Below, piece by piece: positions 9,418-17,573 of a stretch of DNA of 64,000 nucleotides (position 1 is its first letter; the number at the start of each line of letters is the position of its first letter). The translations under genes and the position numbers were made by a program. Under the pieces are notes generated by a model. That model searched no databases. It saw only the letters and a program-made list of their open reading frames with translations, and was not told the DNA's origin. Origin of the DNA: Methanocellaceae archaeon UBA148 (GTDB lineage Archaea > Halobacteriota > UBA148); contig DAHG01000057.1 of assembly GCA_002495885.1 (NCBI GenBank), forward strand, positions 1 through 64,000, in the 5' to 3' direction.

Positions 9418-10629
9418 TTGGAATTATCGATTTACAGCGGTCCCGGTTTTGAGATTCTACTCGAGGTTAAAGGCAGAAGTGCACAGATGGTGATAAAGGG
9501 CCCAATCTCAAGATTGGTAGAGCATATTTCCAAAGGGTTTAATGCACATGCATCGATGGAAAAACTGGCGTCCGTTCGGGGGGAGGAGGTCGCAATATCC
9601 TGTTTAATGCCCCCGGCCCCAAGCGGACCTTTTAGTAGGCTTGTAGGTGCACAGGTTAATCGCCTCCTTTTGCGGAAATCCATTCCCGAGAGTTTGATGC
9701 TGCTAACCACAGGCAGATGTCAATGCAAATGTAAGCACTGTATAGTATATGGATATGGGCTAGAAAAAAGCTCAGAGCTCTCCACCAAGGAGCTTTATCA
9801 TGTGATGGATCAGGCCCTTGAACTCGGAGCCTATCATGTGAGCTTTGAAGGCGGGGAGCCAACCCTAAGGGACGATATATTCGATTTGATCAATCACGTT
9901 GATAAGGATAAAGCCTCCACTCACTTGATAACGAACGGTCTCCACCTGACAAGGGATTACGTAAAGAATCTGAAGGATGCGGGGCTTTTCTATCTGCATG
10001 TCAGTCTGGATAGCCCCTATCCAGAGGAGCACGATGATTTCAGGGGGATCGGGGGAATTTTTGAAAAAGCCTCTGAAGGAGTCAAGTATGGGGTTGAAGA
10101 GGGTTTGATAGGAATCGTCGAATACACGGCTAATCCCTATAACTCAGATTTTGAGAGGCTGGAGGATTTATACAAACATTGCAGCTCCCTCGGAGTGCAT
10201 GAGATCTTGGTTGACGAGGTGGTTCCCGGAGGCAGGTGGGGGTTCGATGAAGGCGACATACTGAAGAAAGAGGATTATGAGAGGTTGGCTGAATTTCAAA
10301 GTGAGGCAAATAAGAGGGGAAACGGACCCAGAGTGTCCTCTTCTTACTCCTACAGGGACCCAGATATCATGGGGTGCTTTGCTGGAAGAAGGTGGATGTG
10401 GATATCGCCGACCGGCGAGGTTATGCCCTGCTTGCATATCCCCCTTTCATTTGGAAATGTGCGTGACATGAGCTTAGAGCAAGCCTGGAAAAAAATAAGA
10501 AGAAATCCCCTTTTTAAGAAAAAGCCTAAAACCTGCACATGGAGAGACCCCCAATACAGGGAGAAGTATTTTGAGCATATCAGAACTGCCGTTGAAGAAG
10601 AAAGGTTGCCCTACCAGGTGGAAAGTTGA
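9418..10629 (+). CDS. Radical SAM protein with SPASM-like C-terminus, paralogue 1
   Basis: About 403 aa. Translation from TTG 9418, just after GGAGG (9406-9410), matches the N-termini of the two paralogues at 13750 and 12456; an ATG at 9388 would overlap the UbiA gene. Layout: a 90-100 residue N-terminal domain of no recognised family ending in PPAPSGPFSRLVGAQ, then CQCKCKHC (C101, C105, C108) binding the radical SAM 4Fe-4S cluster, then FEGGEPTLRDD (SAM site). The C-terminal GCFAGRRWMWISPTGEVMPC with later KKKPKTC suggests an auxiliary cluster. Likely the third gene of an operon with the binding-fold protein and UbiA. The reaction is unknown. Confidence 0.75.
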   Translation: MELSIYSGPGFEILLEVKGRSAQMVIKGPISRLVEHISKGFNAHASMEKLASVRGEEVAISCLMPPAPSGPFSRLVGAQVNRLLLRKSIPESLMLLTTGRCQCKCKHCIVYGYGLEKSSELSTKELYHVMDQALELGAYHVSFEGGEPTLRDDIFDLINHVDKDKASTHLITNGLHLTRDYVKNLKDAGLFYLHVSLDSPYPEEHDDFRGIGGIFEKASEGVKYGVEEGLIGIVEYTANPYNSDFERLEDLYKHCSSLGVHEILVDEVVPGGRWGFDEGDILKKEDYERLAEFQSEANKRGNGPRVSSSYSYRDPDIMGCFAGRRWMWISPTGEVMPCLHIPLSFGNVRDMSLEQAWKKIRRNPLFKKKPKTCTWRDPQYREKYFEHIRTAVEEERLPYQVES

Positions 10630-10752
10630 TGAATAAAATATGAGTTCGGATATAATGCCAATATGGACGGATATGCGAACTTTAGTCGGATATAAGTAGT
10701 TATATGAAATCGCCCTTGGGATAGGAGATTGAAAATGCTCGATATAGAATAA

Positions 10753-11697
10753 TTGAAAGAGAGCATCGAAATAACTGAGACAACGGTTGAATGTCCAGTC
10801 AAAGGTTGCAGCGAAAAGGTAGAAAGGCAACGAAAAGATTTCAAACGAGAAGAGAGATTCAAATGCCCTAAGCACAACATCTATGTTTCATCGTCAACTT
10901 GGGAATATCCGTGTGAATTAGACAATCTACTCTGGAAAGATAAGGCTGATTTGGATTTGTTTAAGAAGATAAAAACAGTGAAGCGTGAAAGCCGAATCGC
11001 ACGAGATAATAGCGAAGACGCTGTTACTTGGAATGTTTTTAGATTTTTAGAGAGAAACAATCTAATCAATGTTTTCTTGGATAAAGTTATTGGGGTTACT
11101 GTACAAGAGTCAGAGGTGATCTACTGGTCATATTCTCAATCACAAAATCACTCTTGGGATATGTTGGAAAAGGCACGCAAAGAATTTGAATTAGTCCCGT
11201 CAAAAGGTTCTGAACCAGATATTATGATTGCAGGCAAGAACGCTTTAATAATCATAGAATCAAAGTTAACTGCCTCAAATGAAAATGAGCCTTCAAATCT
11301 AAATGTAGAAAATAAATATAAAACCAGTGGTCAAGGGTGGTGGAATGAGGTCTTCTCTTCAGATTTTAAAACAGTTGCGATTATTAAGAAGAAATACGAA
11401 TTATCACGTTTTTGGTTACTTGGGACATGGATGGCGAAACAAAAGGATTTAGATTTCTATCTTGTCAACTTGGTATTGTCAGAACGAGAAAAAGACATTG
11501 AAGCCGTTTTTAAGAGACACATTAAGGAAAGTCAAACAAGAAGATTCACCAGAATTACATGGGAAGATATCTATCAACTAATTTTTGATCTTGAGTTTTC
11601 AGGAACTGATAAAGATATGATAATAAAGTATGTTAGAAATAAGACTATTGGATATGATGGTAATGGAAGATTACAAAGAGCATTTTCAATCCATTGA
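10753..11697 (+). CDS. Zinc-ribbon plus PD-(D/E)XK nuclease-like protein of unknown function
   Basis: 314 aa, no family recognised. The N-terminus has a zinc-ribbon-like CPVKGC...KCPKH pattern (residues 14-41). The middle carries a candidate PD-(D/E)XK nuclease core, EPDIMIAGKNALIIIESK, with D156, E169 and K171. The rest is rich in Lys, Trp and aromatic residues. The reading frame extends upstream to ATG 10735, which has a good AGGAG site, but codon 6 of that longer frame is TAA (10750-10752). The protein must therefore restart at TTG 10753, or the gene is damaged. It is an AT-rich gene lying between the redox-lipid cluster genes and a HicAB pair, so it looks like accessory, possibly defence-related DNA. 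Confidence 0.5.
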   Translation: MKESIEITETTVECPVKGCSEKVERQRKDFKREERFKCPKHNIYVSSSTWEYPCELDNLLWKDKADLDLFKKIKTVKRESRIARDNSEDAVTWNVFRFLERNNLINVFLDKVIGVTVQESEVIYWSYSQSQNHSWDMLEKARKEFELVPSKGSEPDIMIAGKNALIIIESKLTASNENEPSNLNVENKYKTSGQGWWNEVFSSDFKTVAIIKKKYELSRFWLLGTWMAKQKDLDFYLVNLVLSEREKDIEAVFKRHIKESQTRRFTRITWEDIYQLIFDLEFSGTDKDMIIKYVRNKTIGYDGNGRLQRAFSIH

Positions 11698-11708
11698 CGG
11701 GCAACATC

Positions 11709-11782
11709 AGATAACACAGCATATACGCTTCGGGACATTGCTCCCTTCTGTCGCAACGTCGTATATCCGCAAAACGTTAAGC
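11709..11782. other. Structured intergenic element, attC-like (speculative)
   Basis: The stretch between the nuclease-like gene and hicB has inverted arms ATATACG (11721-11727) and CGTATAT (11760-11766). It is bounded by AGATAAC on the left and GTTAAGC (11776-11782) on the right. The right end fits the GTTRRRY core of integron attC sites, but the left end does not fit the complementary RYYYAAC. No integron integrase is in the window. Treat as an imperfect-palindrome element of unknown role. Confidence 0.25.
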
Positions 11783-11847
11783 GAAATGGCGGTGTAAACA
11801 TACTTTTATAAAGTTCGAATCAAATAACAAATATGACGTGAGAAGGA

Positions 11848-12063
11848 ATGCCGCAATTAAAAATAATAGTTGAAAAGCATCCTGAGGGATACGTGGCGTA
11901 TCCTTTGGGGCTAAAAGGCGTAGTGGTTGGTGAAGGTGATACCTACGAGGAAGCATTTGCGGATGTGAAATCAGCTATTAAATTTCACATGGAAACCTTT
12001 GGAAAAGATATTTATGAAACTGAAGAGATTATGGAAACCTTTGTTGCAGAAGTGGCAGTGTAA
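11848..12063 (+). CDS. hicB: HicB-family antitoxin
   Basis: 71-aa HicB-like antitoxin of type II toxin-antitoxin systems. It has the RNase-H-like pattern with IIVEKHPEGYVAYPLGLKG, GEGDTYEEAFADVKSAIKFH and an acidic C-terminus. It lacks the extra DNA-binding helix-turn-helix or ribbon-helix-helix tail found in longer HicB proteins. The ATG follows an AGAAGG site. Its stop overlaps the ATG of the neighbouring hicA remnant (TAATG), the normal arrangement for such a pair. Since the toxin is broken, this is probably an orphan antitoxin. Confidence 0.8.
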   Translation: MPQLKIIVEKHPEGYVAYPLGLKGVVVGEGDTYEEAFADVKSAIKFHMETFGKDIYETEEIMETFVAEVAV

Positions 12064-12287
12064 TGAAATTCCCAAGAGATGCTCCTAAGTGAAAGGTCAT
12101 AAAAACATTCGAAAATCTCGGATTCAGAATAGTTAGAATGGGAGAACATATCTCAATGGTGAGGGAAAATCCTGATGGGACTAAAACTCCTTTAACCATG
12201 CCGAACCATGAGAGGATAAAAGGTTCGACACTGAGAGTCGTTTGCAGGTAACCAGGTATAAATCGGGGGGTTTTTGAAAGCTTATGA
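12063..12287 (+). pseudogene. hicA: hicA toxin remnant with two in-frame stops
   Basis: The frame starting at ATG 12063 reads as a HicA mRNA interferase: KVIKTFENLGFRIVRMGEHI, then NPDGTKTPLTMPNHERIKGS and TLRVVCR, then PGINRGVF. The order and spacing are those of the small double-stranded-RNA-binding toxin, including the His (codon 29, MGEHIS) that is catalytic in the family. Codon 10 is TGA (12090-12092) and codon 63 is TAA (12249-12251, where relatives have Gln). Both are point changes rather than indels. The toxin is therefore inactive unless the stops are read through. Confidence 0.8.
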
Positions 12288-12305
12288 AGAAATATGAGCA
12301 ACTTC

Positions 12306-12387
12306 GCCTAACATCGGGTTCATGCCTCACGCCACTCACCCAAATTTTTGCTTCGCAAAAACCTCTTTTATGTCGGAAACGTTATCT
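12306..12387. other. Structured intergenic element, attC-like (speculative)
   Basis: Directly after the hicA remnant the sequence opens with GCCTAAC (12306-12312), a match to the attC RYYYAAC core. It contains the perfect hairpin TTTTTGC-ttc-GCAAAAA (12345-12361) and closes with CGTTATCT. The right side does not meet the GTTRRRY consensus. Layout resembles the elements at 11709 and 57561. The hairpin could also be a simple terminator. Confidence 0.25.
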
Positions 12388-12455
12388 GAAACTCCATAAC
12401 TATATTTAGGTTTTTATCCTTTTTTTCGTTGCCACTTACTTAGAAGGCAACCCCC

Positions 12456-13655
12456 CTAATCCAACTTTTCTATATGGATCGGAAGTGTCTCACTTTTTGG
12501 AATTTTCTTAATGTACTTCGATCTGAATTCCGGATCCAGCATCAGGCACGATCTCTTGCACTTGAACTCAGGGAACTTGCGCATCCTCCCCCAGATGTCT
12601 TTGACCCTCTCTTCCCTTATGTTCCCGAAAGAAATGGGCATATAAGTACAAGGAGTTAAATCCCCGGAATCCACCAGATTCAGCCACCTTCTCCCGGCCA
12701 TGCACCCGAAGAGATTCGGCGATTCAAAAAAGGTCATCGAGAACATCCTCGGGCCTCCCAGCGTAGAGTTCACCCTCCTGTACATGTCAAGTATGTGCTT
12801 TCTATGAGTCTCATTAAGCATCATCCCCTCATTGGACATGTAGCCCCAGGTAGGAATGCCCTCCCATACCGTAAGCTCATGGACTCCAAGTTGTGTTGCA
12901 AGGTCATACAACCCCCCCAATTTTCCGCTTTCGATCAGGCTCGGATTTGCATGGGTGTGCATAGAAACGTATAAGCCTGCCTTTACGGCATTTTTCATGG
13001 ATTGCGTTGCTTTTTCAAACGCACCTTTAACACCTCTGGCGGCATCGTGCTCGGCAGGAATCGGACTGCGTAGACCTACGATGGCGGCGTACAACCCCGC
13101 GCTCTTCAGCTCCGCTGCTTTTTCTTCGGTCAAAAGAATGCCCGGTGTGAATATGCTCGCTATAGCTTTCTCCCCCTCAACATGCTCGACCAACTCTATA
13201 AGGTCTTCACGCAGGAGCGGATCCCCTTCCGCGAAGCCGATGGATATGGCGCCAAGACCGATCACCTGATCGATGAAATCCTTCAACTCACCTGTCGTAA
13301 ACTCCTCATCGGGAGATTGTACCATGTTGCAATGGGCGCATCTGCATGAGCATCTTTTAAAAGCGTTGATGGATACGGCTTGGGGAACATACTTTCTCCG
13401 CAGCAATATGTCGATTTCCGCTTTTAACGCCCGTCTGAAAGGGCCACTCGGAATGGGAGGCAACCACGTTGTGAGTATGACCGAATCATCCTTCACCTCT
13501 ATGGGCTTCTCATTTTGAAGCATGGAATTAACGTGTCTGATGATGGGAGCGCATGGCAGCGAAAGAGGACCGGATGACTTGAGTTCGATATGGTGCTCTG
13601 TAGCCTCTAACCAAATTTCAATGCCCTTGGCCTTGTACATCGACACCTCTGACAC
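12456..13655 (-). CDS. Radical SAM protein with SPASM-like C-terminus, paralogue 2
   Basis: 399-aa paralogue of the proteins at 9418 and 13750, transcribed in the opposite direction. It keeps the N-terminal domain ending in PPIPSGPFRRALKAE, the cluster motif CSCRCAHC (C102, C106, C109) and the C-terminal GCMAGRRW. The SAM-binding segment is changed: GFAEGDPLLRED replaces the FEGGEPTLR form of its paralogues. That may alter cofactor handling or mark a specialised subfamily. It is divergent from the 13750 gene across 94 bp. The reaction is unknown; context suggests the same pathway as its paralogues. Confidence 0.72.
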   Translation of the reverse strand: MSEVSMYKAKGIEIWLEATEHHIELKSSGPLSLPCAPIIRHVNSMLQNEKPIEVKDDSVILTTWLPPIPSGPFRRALKAEIDILLRRKYVPQAVSINAFKRCSCRCAHCNMVQSPDEEFTTGELKDFIDQVIGLGAISIGFAEGDPLLREDLIELVEHVEGEKAIASIFTPGILLTEEKAAELKSAGLYAAIVGLRSPIPAEHDAARGVKGAFEKATQSMKNAVKAGLYVSMHTHANPSLIESGKLGGLYDLATQLGVHELTVWEGIPTWGYMSNEGMMLNETHRKHILDMYRRVNSTLGGPRMFSMTFFESPNLFGCMAGRRWLNLVDSGDLTPCTYMPISFGNIREERVKDIWGRMRKFPEFKCKRSCLMLDPEFRSKYIKKIPKSETLPIHIEKLD

Positions 13656-13749
13656 TAACTCACCTCCGAGCCAGTAAGCTGTGGCAATAAAAGTTTTCCA
13701 AGGCAGAAATAGTTAACTATAACCTCTCCCATCAAAACAGTGAGTCATC

Positions 13750-14934
13750 ATGAAGCTTTTAGCTTACCAAATGTTTGGAATTAAGGCCTTTCTGGAAATC
13801 GAAGATAAAAAAATTAAGGCGATGACAGAGGGTCCTCTTTCATTCTTAGCCAAGCCAATTTGCGAGAAGTTCAATGATCATTTTTCAGGACAGCCTGCGA
13901 CCATCCTCAAAGATGGGATATTTATTTCGACCGTCTTTCCATTGGTTCCCAGTGAACCATTCAGGAAGTTAGTGGGTGCCCAGTTAAAAAACCATCTCTT
14001 TGGCACGTTTACACCTGAATGTGTCGCCATCATGGTTACCAGCAGATGCCAGTGCAAATGCCAGCATTGCATTGCCTACGGCATAACAGGCAAAGAAGAA
14101 TTGTCCACTGATGAAATCTATGATTTAATCGATCAATCCCTCGAACTTGGAGCCTATCAAATCAGCTTTGAAGGCGGGGAGCCAACCCTTAGGTCAGACC
14201 TCCCAGAACTGGTATCCCACATCGATAAAAGCAAGGCGATATCGCGTGTTGTGACCAACGGGCTCCTCCTAACAGAGGAATACGTGCGGAGGCTAAAAAG
14301 GGCTGGATTGGACATACTCACCATCAGCTTAGACAGCCCTTATCTGGAAATTCACGATCGATTCAGGGGGGTGGCGGGTCTGTTTGACAGGGTCACTGAG
14401 GGCATCAAGCATGCCGTAAAATCCGGCCTCATCGTATGTGTGATCTATGTTGCATCGCCCCAGAATTCGGATTCGGAAACCATGAACGATCTGTTAGAAT
14501 ACTGTGAGTCGCTGGGTGTTCATGAGCTTTTGATCGATGAGATCTTTGCCAGTGGAAAGTGGTCCGGCAAGGATGTACTAGCTGATCGCGATAGGGAGCG
14601 TTTGATCGATCTGGCGAGAACACAGGAAAGAAATATCTGCGTAACTCCCTTTTTCCACCTCAGAAATCCCGATTTATTCGGCTGCTTCGCTGGGAGGCGA
14701 TGGATGTTCATTTCGCCTACAGGCGATGTCATGCCATGCATGCACACTCCCGTCTCATTCGGAAACATCAGGGATATGGCTTTGAAAGACATATGGAAGA
14801 GCATACGTAGGCATCCACTGTTCAGAAAAAAGCCAGAAACATGCACCATCAACGATCCCTGTTTCAAGGAGAACTATCTCAGAAAAATCCCCAAAGATGC
14901 GGATTTGCCCTATCCGATCGAGAAGCTTGATTAA
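13750..14934 (+). CDS. Radical SAM protein with SPASM-like C-terminus, paralogue 3
   Basis: 394 aa, closely similar to the 9418 protein throughout. It has the shared N-terminal domain (residues 1-85), CQCKCQHC (C100, C104, C107), SFEGGEPTLRSD for SAM binding, GCFAGRRWMFISPTGDVMPC and KKPETC near the C-terminus. The last motifs suggest an additional Fe-S cluster. Both paralogues share LGAYQISFEGGEP-like and VHE(I/L)L(V/I)DE segments, pointing to related substrates. The next radical SAM gene starts 2 bases after its stop. Confidence 0.75.
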   Translation: MKLLAYQMFGIKAFLEIEDKKIKAMTEGPLSFLAKPICEKFNDHFSGQPATILKDGIFISTVFPLVPSEPFRKLVGAQLKNHLFGTFTPECVAIMVTSRCQCKCQHCIAYGITGKEELSTDEIYDLIDQSLELGAYQISFEGGEPTLRSDLPELVSHIDKSKAISRVVTNGLLLTEEYVRRLKRAGLDILTISLDSPYLEIHDRFRGVAGLFDRVTEGIKHAVKSGLIVCVIYVASPQNSDSETMNDLLEYCESLGVHELLIDEIFASGKWSGKDVLADRDRERLIDLARTQERNICVTPFFHLRNPDLFGCFAGRRWMFISPTGDVMPCMHTPVSFGNIRDMALKDIWKSIRRHPLFRKKPETCTINDPCFKENYLRKIPKDADLPYPIEKLD

Positions 14935-14935
14935 C

Positions 14936-15928
14936 ATGAACAGGAAAATAAAAAATTTCGCTCCTGTGATGGTACTAAAAGCCCTGTGGCAGCTATGGGT
15001 AAAAAAAGGGCCCCTGATACTCTCTCATGGAATTAACTCAGAATGCAACCTCAGTTGCAAATTTTGCATCTATTGGAGGGAGAAGGGGGAGGAGATGGAA
15101 AAAGAAGAGATATTCCGTCTTCTTGATGAGGCCAGTTCCCTGGGAGTCTTGGCCTATAACGTATGGACTGCAGAACCCCTTATGAGGAAAGATCTCCCGG
15201 AATGTCTTGAGTATGCCAAGTCTCTGGGCATGATGACCTTCATGGTAACCAATGGGGTTCTTTTAAAGGAGAGGGTGGACGAACTCTCAAATCTTGATTA
15301 TCTGTCGGTTTCCGTGGATGGCACCAAGAGCTATGAGGAGCTGAGGGGAGTCGATCTTGGTGGGGTTTTGAACGGGATCAATGCCGCAATAAAAAAAGGA
15401 ATTCCGACCGTAATAAATTGCGTTCTCAACGGGAAGAATCTGGGCGAGATTGAGAATCTCATACGCATCGTCGAAGATTTGGGGATATGGGTATCATTCG
15501 AGCCTCTTTATGAGTATGGAGACATTTCGCAAGACGTTTGGGATGAACTGGGACTAAACGATCTGGGTAAATACAGAAAGACCGTCGACAGAATCATTGA
15601 ATTAAAAAGAGAGGGCTCACAGGTTCTAAATTCCTACACTTATCTCAGGATGATAAGAGACCTCGATCCTGACTTCCGCTGTCATGTCAATGACATCATT
15701 CTCCATGTTTCGTCCAAGGGTGAAGTAGAAAACTGCAGGGTTTACCGTCAAAATATGGGAGAAGGAAGCCTCGGTAAAGCCTGGAACTATTCAAAAGATA
15801 ATAGAAAGAAAATACCTTGCGAAGGATGCCTCTTTTTTGGATACGCTGAGTTAAGTCTCATTTATAGCCTAAAACCTGAAGTGATACTGAACTGTGCCAG
15901 AATATTCAGAAAATTCATTCGGTCTTAG
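14936..15928 (+). CDS. Radical SAM protein (divergent fourth member of the cluster)
   Basis: 330 aa from ATG 14936, which lies 2 bases after the previous stop; an ATG at 14897 would overlap. It lacks the N-terminal domain of the three paralogues and begins with a hydrophobic/basic helix (VMVLKALWQLWVKKGPLIL) before CNLSCKFC (C37, C41, C44). The GGE motif is replaced by NVWTAEPLMRKD. C-terminal cysteines (CRVYRQN, CEGC) could bind a further cluster. Likely co-translated with the 13750 gene. Specific function unknown. Confidence 0.7.
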   Translation: MNRKIKNFAPVMVLKALWQLWVKKGPLILSHGINSECNLSCKFCIYWREKGEEMEKEEIFRLLDEASSLGVLAYNVWTAEPLMRKDLPECLEYAKSLGMMTFMVTNGVLLKERVDELSNLDYLSVSVDGTKSYEELRGVDLGGVLNGINAAIKKGIPTVINCVLNGKNLGEIENLIRIVEDLGIWVSFEPLYEYGDISQDVWDELGLNDLGKYRKTVDRIIELKREGSQVLNSYTYLRMIRDLDPDFRCHVNDIILHVSSKGEVENCRVYRQNMGEGSLGKAWNYSKDNRKKIPCEGCLFFGYAELSLIYSLKPEVILNCARIFRKFIRS

Positions 15929-15964
15929 CTATTGTTTATTTATTCAGTTATTTATTTTAGTTAG

Positions 15965-17152
15965 TCATACAAGGTATTTTACAAATCGCAGGAGTTTTGG
16001 ATCCCTCCTAAGTGCCAATGAAGCGATGCCTAGCCCCTTCATGAAAGTCGTTGAACGTCTGGACAGCTCTCCCGTAACGTCGACATCCTGAAGAGCTTTG
16101 ACCATTTTATCAACGTCTTCGTCCGGTATTTTCTCCATGACCTTGAGCGCCCTATAGCCCGTCTTGTATTCTGAGAATAATTCCTTGCGCCACATAGAAA
16201 CGTATCTGTCAAGACGTTTTTTGGATACATCGTCTGCTTCTATGGCTTTGGCTGCCACATCGCCGCATATGATCCCGGCTAGCATTCCATAGGGCAAGCC
16301 CGCTTGGCCGCCTGCACCCCCGACGATCATGATCCCTTTCTTTACTAAGTCACCCGGCATGGTGGCTATGGGGTCTCCACCCTCTAAAATATCCAGGATT
16401 TTAGCCTTCTCGAAAAAGTGGGATACCAACCTGTTCTTATAAACAAATTGATTGAAGTATTCCATGGCAGGTCTTGGTGTATTGCGAACAAAGGCTGCAA
16501 CGCTTGCTTTGGAATCGCCTTTTGGCGATATGGTTGCCTTCCAGCCGGGTGCCACTGACCGTCCTATGTGATATTGAAAATATTCCGGGTACTCTGTCTC
16601 AACGCCGATCATCTCTGCTTGGACTGCTGAGGCCACCTCTTCTGGATGCCTCATGGATTTTAATCCTGCCCAATGGGCGATGGACGATTCTATGCCGTCG
16701 GCCCCGATGACAATCTTTGCCTTGTAAGACCTCTTCCCGTTATTTTCTCTTGCGGTCACCTCATGGGTTTCATCACCAAGTTTTAGGTCAATGGCTCTTG
16801 AACCTGTTTTGATCTCGGTGCCTGAATCCTGGGCAATTCCAGCATAGTATCCATCGAATACGGCCCTGTCTATGGCGAATCCCGGGCTGTTAATTACAAT
16901 TCTGAAGCCAGACGGGGATACGATGTGCATGCCCCTCAGTCTATGAATCACGTATTCTTTTTGGAGGCTTAATCCGGTTATTTTAAACATACCTTCAAAC
17001 GTCGTGTCTGCCGGGTGTGGCCCAGCACCGATTCTTTCTTTTTTATCCAAAAGCAATACGCTCGATCCTGCCTTTGAAGCCTTCCACGCTGCCATCAAAC
17101 CAGCAGGACCGGCTCCGACCACTATTATGTCGTATGACATTTGATCAGCCAT
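15965..17152 (-). CDS. Geranylgeranyl-reductase-family FAD-dependent oxidoreductase
   Basis: About 395 aa. The start is taken at the ATG at 17152, 10 bases after GAGGAG (17163-17168). The N-terminus is a dinucleotide-binding fold, DIIVVGAGPAGLMAAWKASKAG, followed by IGADGIESSIAHWAGL and a C-terminal GGAGGQAGLPYGMLAGI typical of the GGR group. Members reduce isoprenoid double bonds of archaeal lipids or of quinone and chlorophyll side chains. It overlaps the chorismate-lyase-like gene upstream by 8 bases, so the two are translationally coupled. In this context saturation of a prenyl tail on an aromatic carrier is plausible, as is ordinary membrane-lipid saturation. Confidence 0.75.
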   Translation of the reverse strand: MADQMSYDIIVVGAGPAGLMAAWKASKAGSSVLLLDKKERIGAGPHPADTTFEGMFKITGLSLQKEYVIHRLRGMHIVSPSGFRIVINSPGFAIDRAVFDGYYAGIAQDSGTEIKTGSRAIDLKLGDETHEVTARENNGKRSYKAKIVIGADGIESSIAHWAGLKSMRHPEEVASAVQAEMIGVETEYPEYFQYHIGRSVAPGWKATISPKGDSKASVAAFVRNTPRPAMEYFNQFVYKNRLVSHFFEKAKILDILEGGDPIATMPGDLVKKGIMIVGGAGGQAGLPYGMLAGIICGDVAAKAIEADDVSKKRLDRYVSMWRKELFSEYKTGYRALKVMEKIPDEDVDKMVKALQDVDVTGELSRRSTTFMKGLGIASLALRRDPKLLRFVKYLV

Positions 17153-17555
17153 TTTCAAAATACTCCTCAAAGATCTCCATGCATACGTCTCCCTTTATCG
17201 TGTAATGTTTCGACGATTTGCCATGGGATCTCACATATTTTTCCACTCGAAATCCTTTTCTCTCTAGGATATCGCCGATGGTCAGCTCTTTTTTATTTAT
17301 CAACTGCAAAAAATCAGATGGGTTATCGATTGGAATGATGACCTTGCTGGTGACCAGTTTTTTGCCATCCAATACGAAGCGTGACTCTCTGACGATGCTA
17401 TCCTCGAGCCCGTATTGTCTGACCACCTCAAATTTTGCGTTTTTGAACTTTCTCCTGATAAATGAAGTTGTTGATTCACTTGATTCAATCAGGTCAGCGT
17501 ACCATGTCATTTTATCGTTACCATAGTGCTTGGAAAAGTATAAATAGTATTTCAT
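17145..17555 (-). CDS. Chorismate-lyase-like (UbiC/DUF98-type) protein
   Basis: 136 aa. The pattern RESRFVLDGKKLVTSKVIIP, followed by LINKKELTIGDILERKGF, resembles the chorismate pyruvate-lyase fold. UbiC uses an Arg on this strand and forms 4-hydroxybenzoate from chorismate. The assignment rests on motif pattern only. The gene is divergent from a small zinc protein and overlaps the GGR-family gene downstream. If correct, it would supply the aromatic head group for the UbiA-like prenyltransferase 8 kb away. Confidence 0.5.
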   Translation of the reverse strand: MKYYLYFSKHYGNDKMTWYADLIESSESTTSFIRRKFKNAKFEVVRQYGLEDSIVRESRFVLDGKKLVTSKVIIPIDNPSDFLQLINKKELTIGDILERKGFRVEKYVRSHGKSSKHYTIKGDVCMEIFEEYFENG

Positions 17556-17573
17556 TCACGCATAGTGATATCT

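Noticed and set aside
10750..10752. In-frame stop considered as a pyrrolysine codon
   Set aside because: The codon is TAA; pyrrolysine uses TAG.
12201..12240. GGTTCGA-like word considered as a tRNA T-loop
   Set aside because: It lies inside the hicA remnant and no cloverleaf can be drawn. No tRNA was recognised anywhere in the window.
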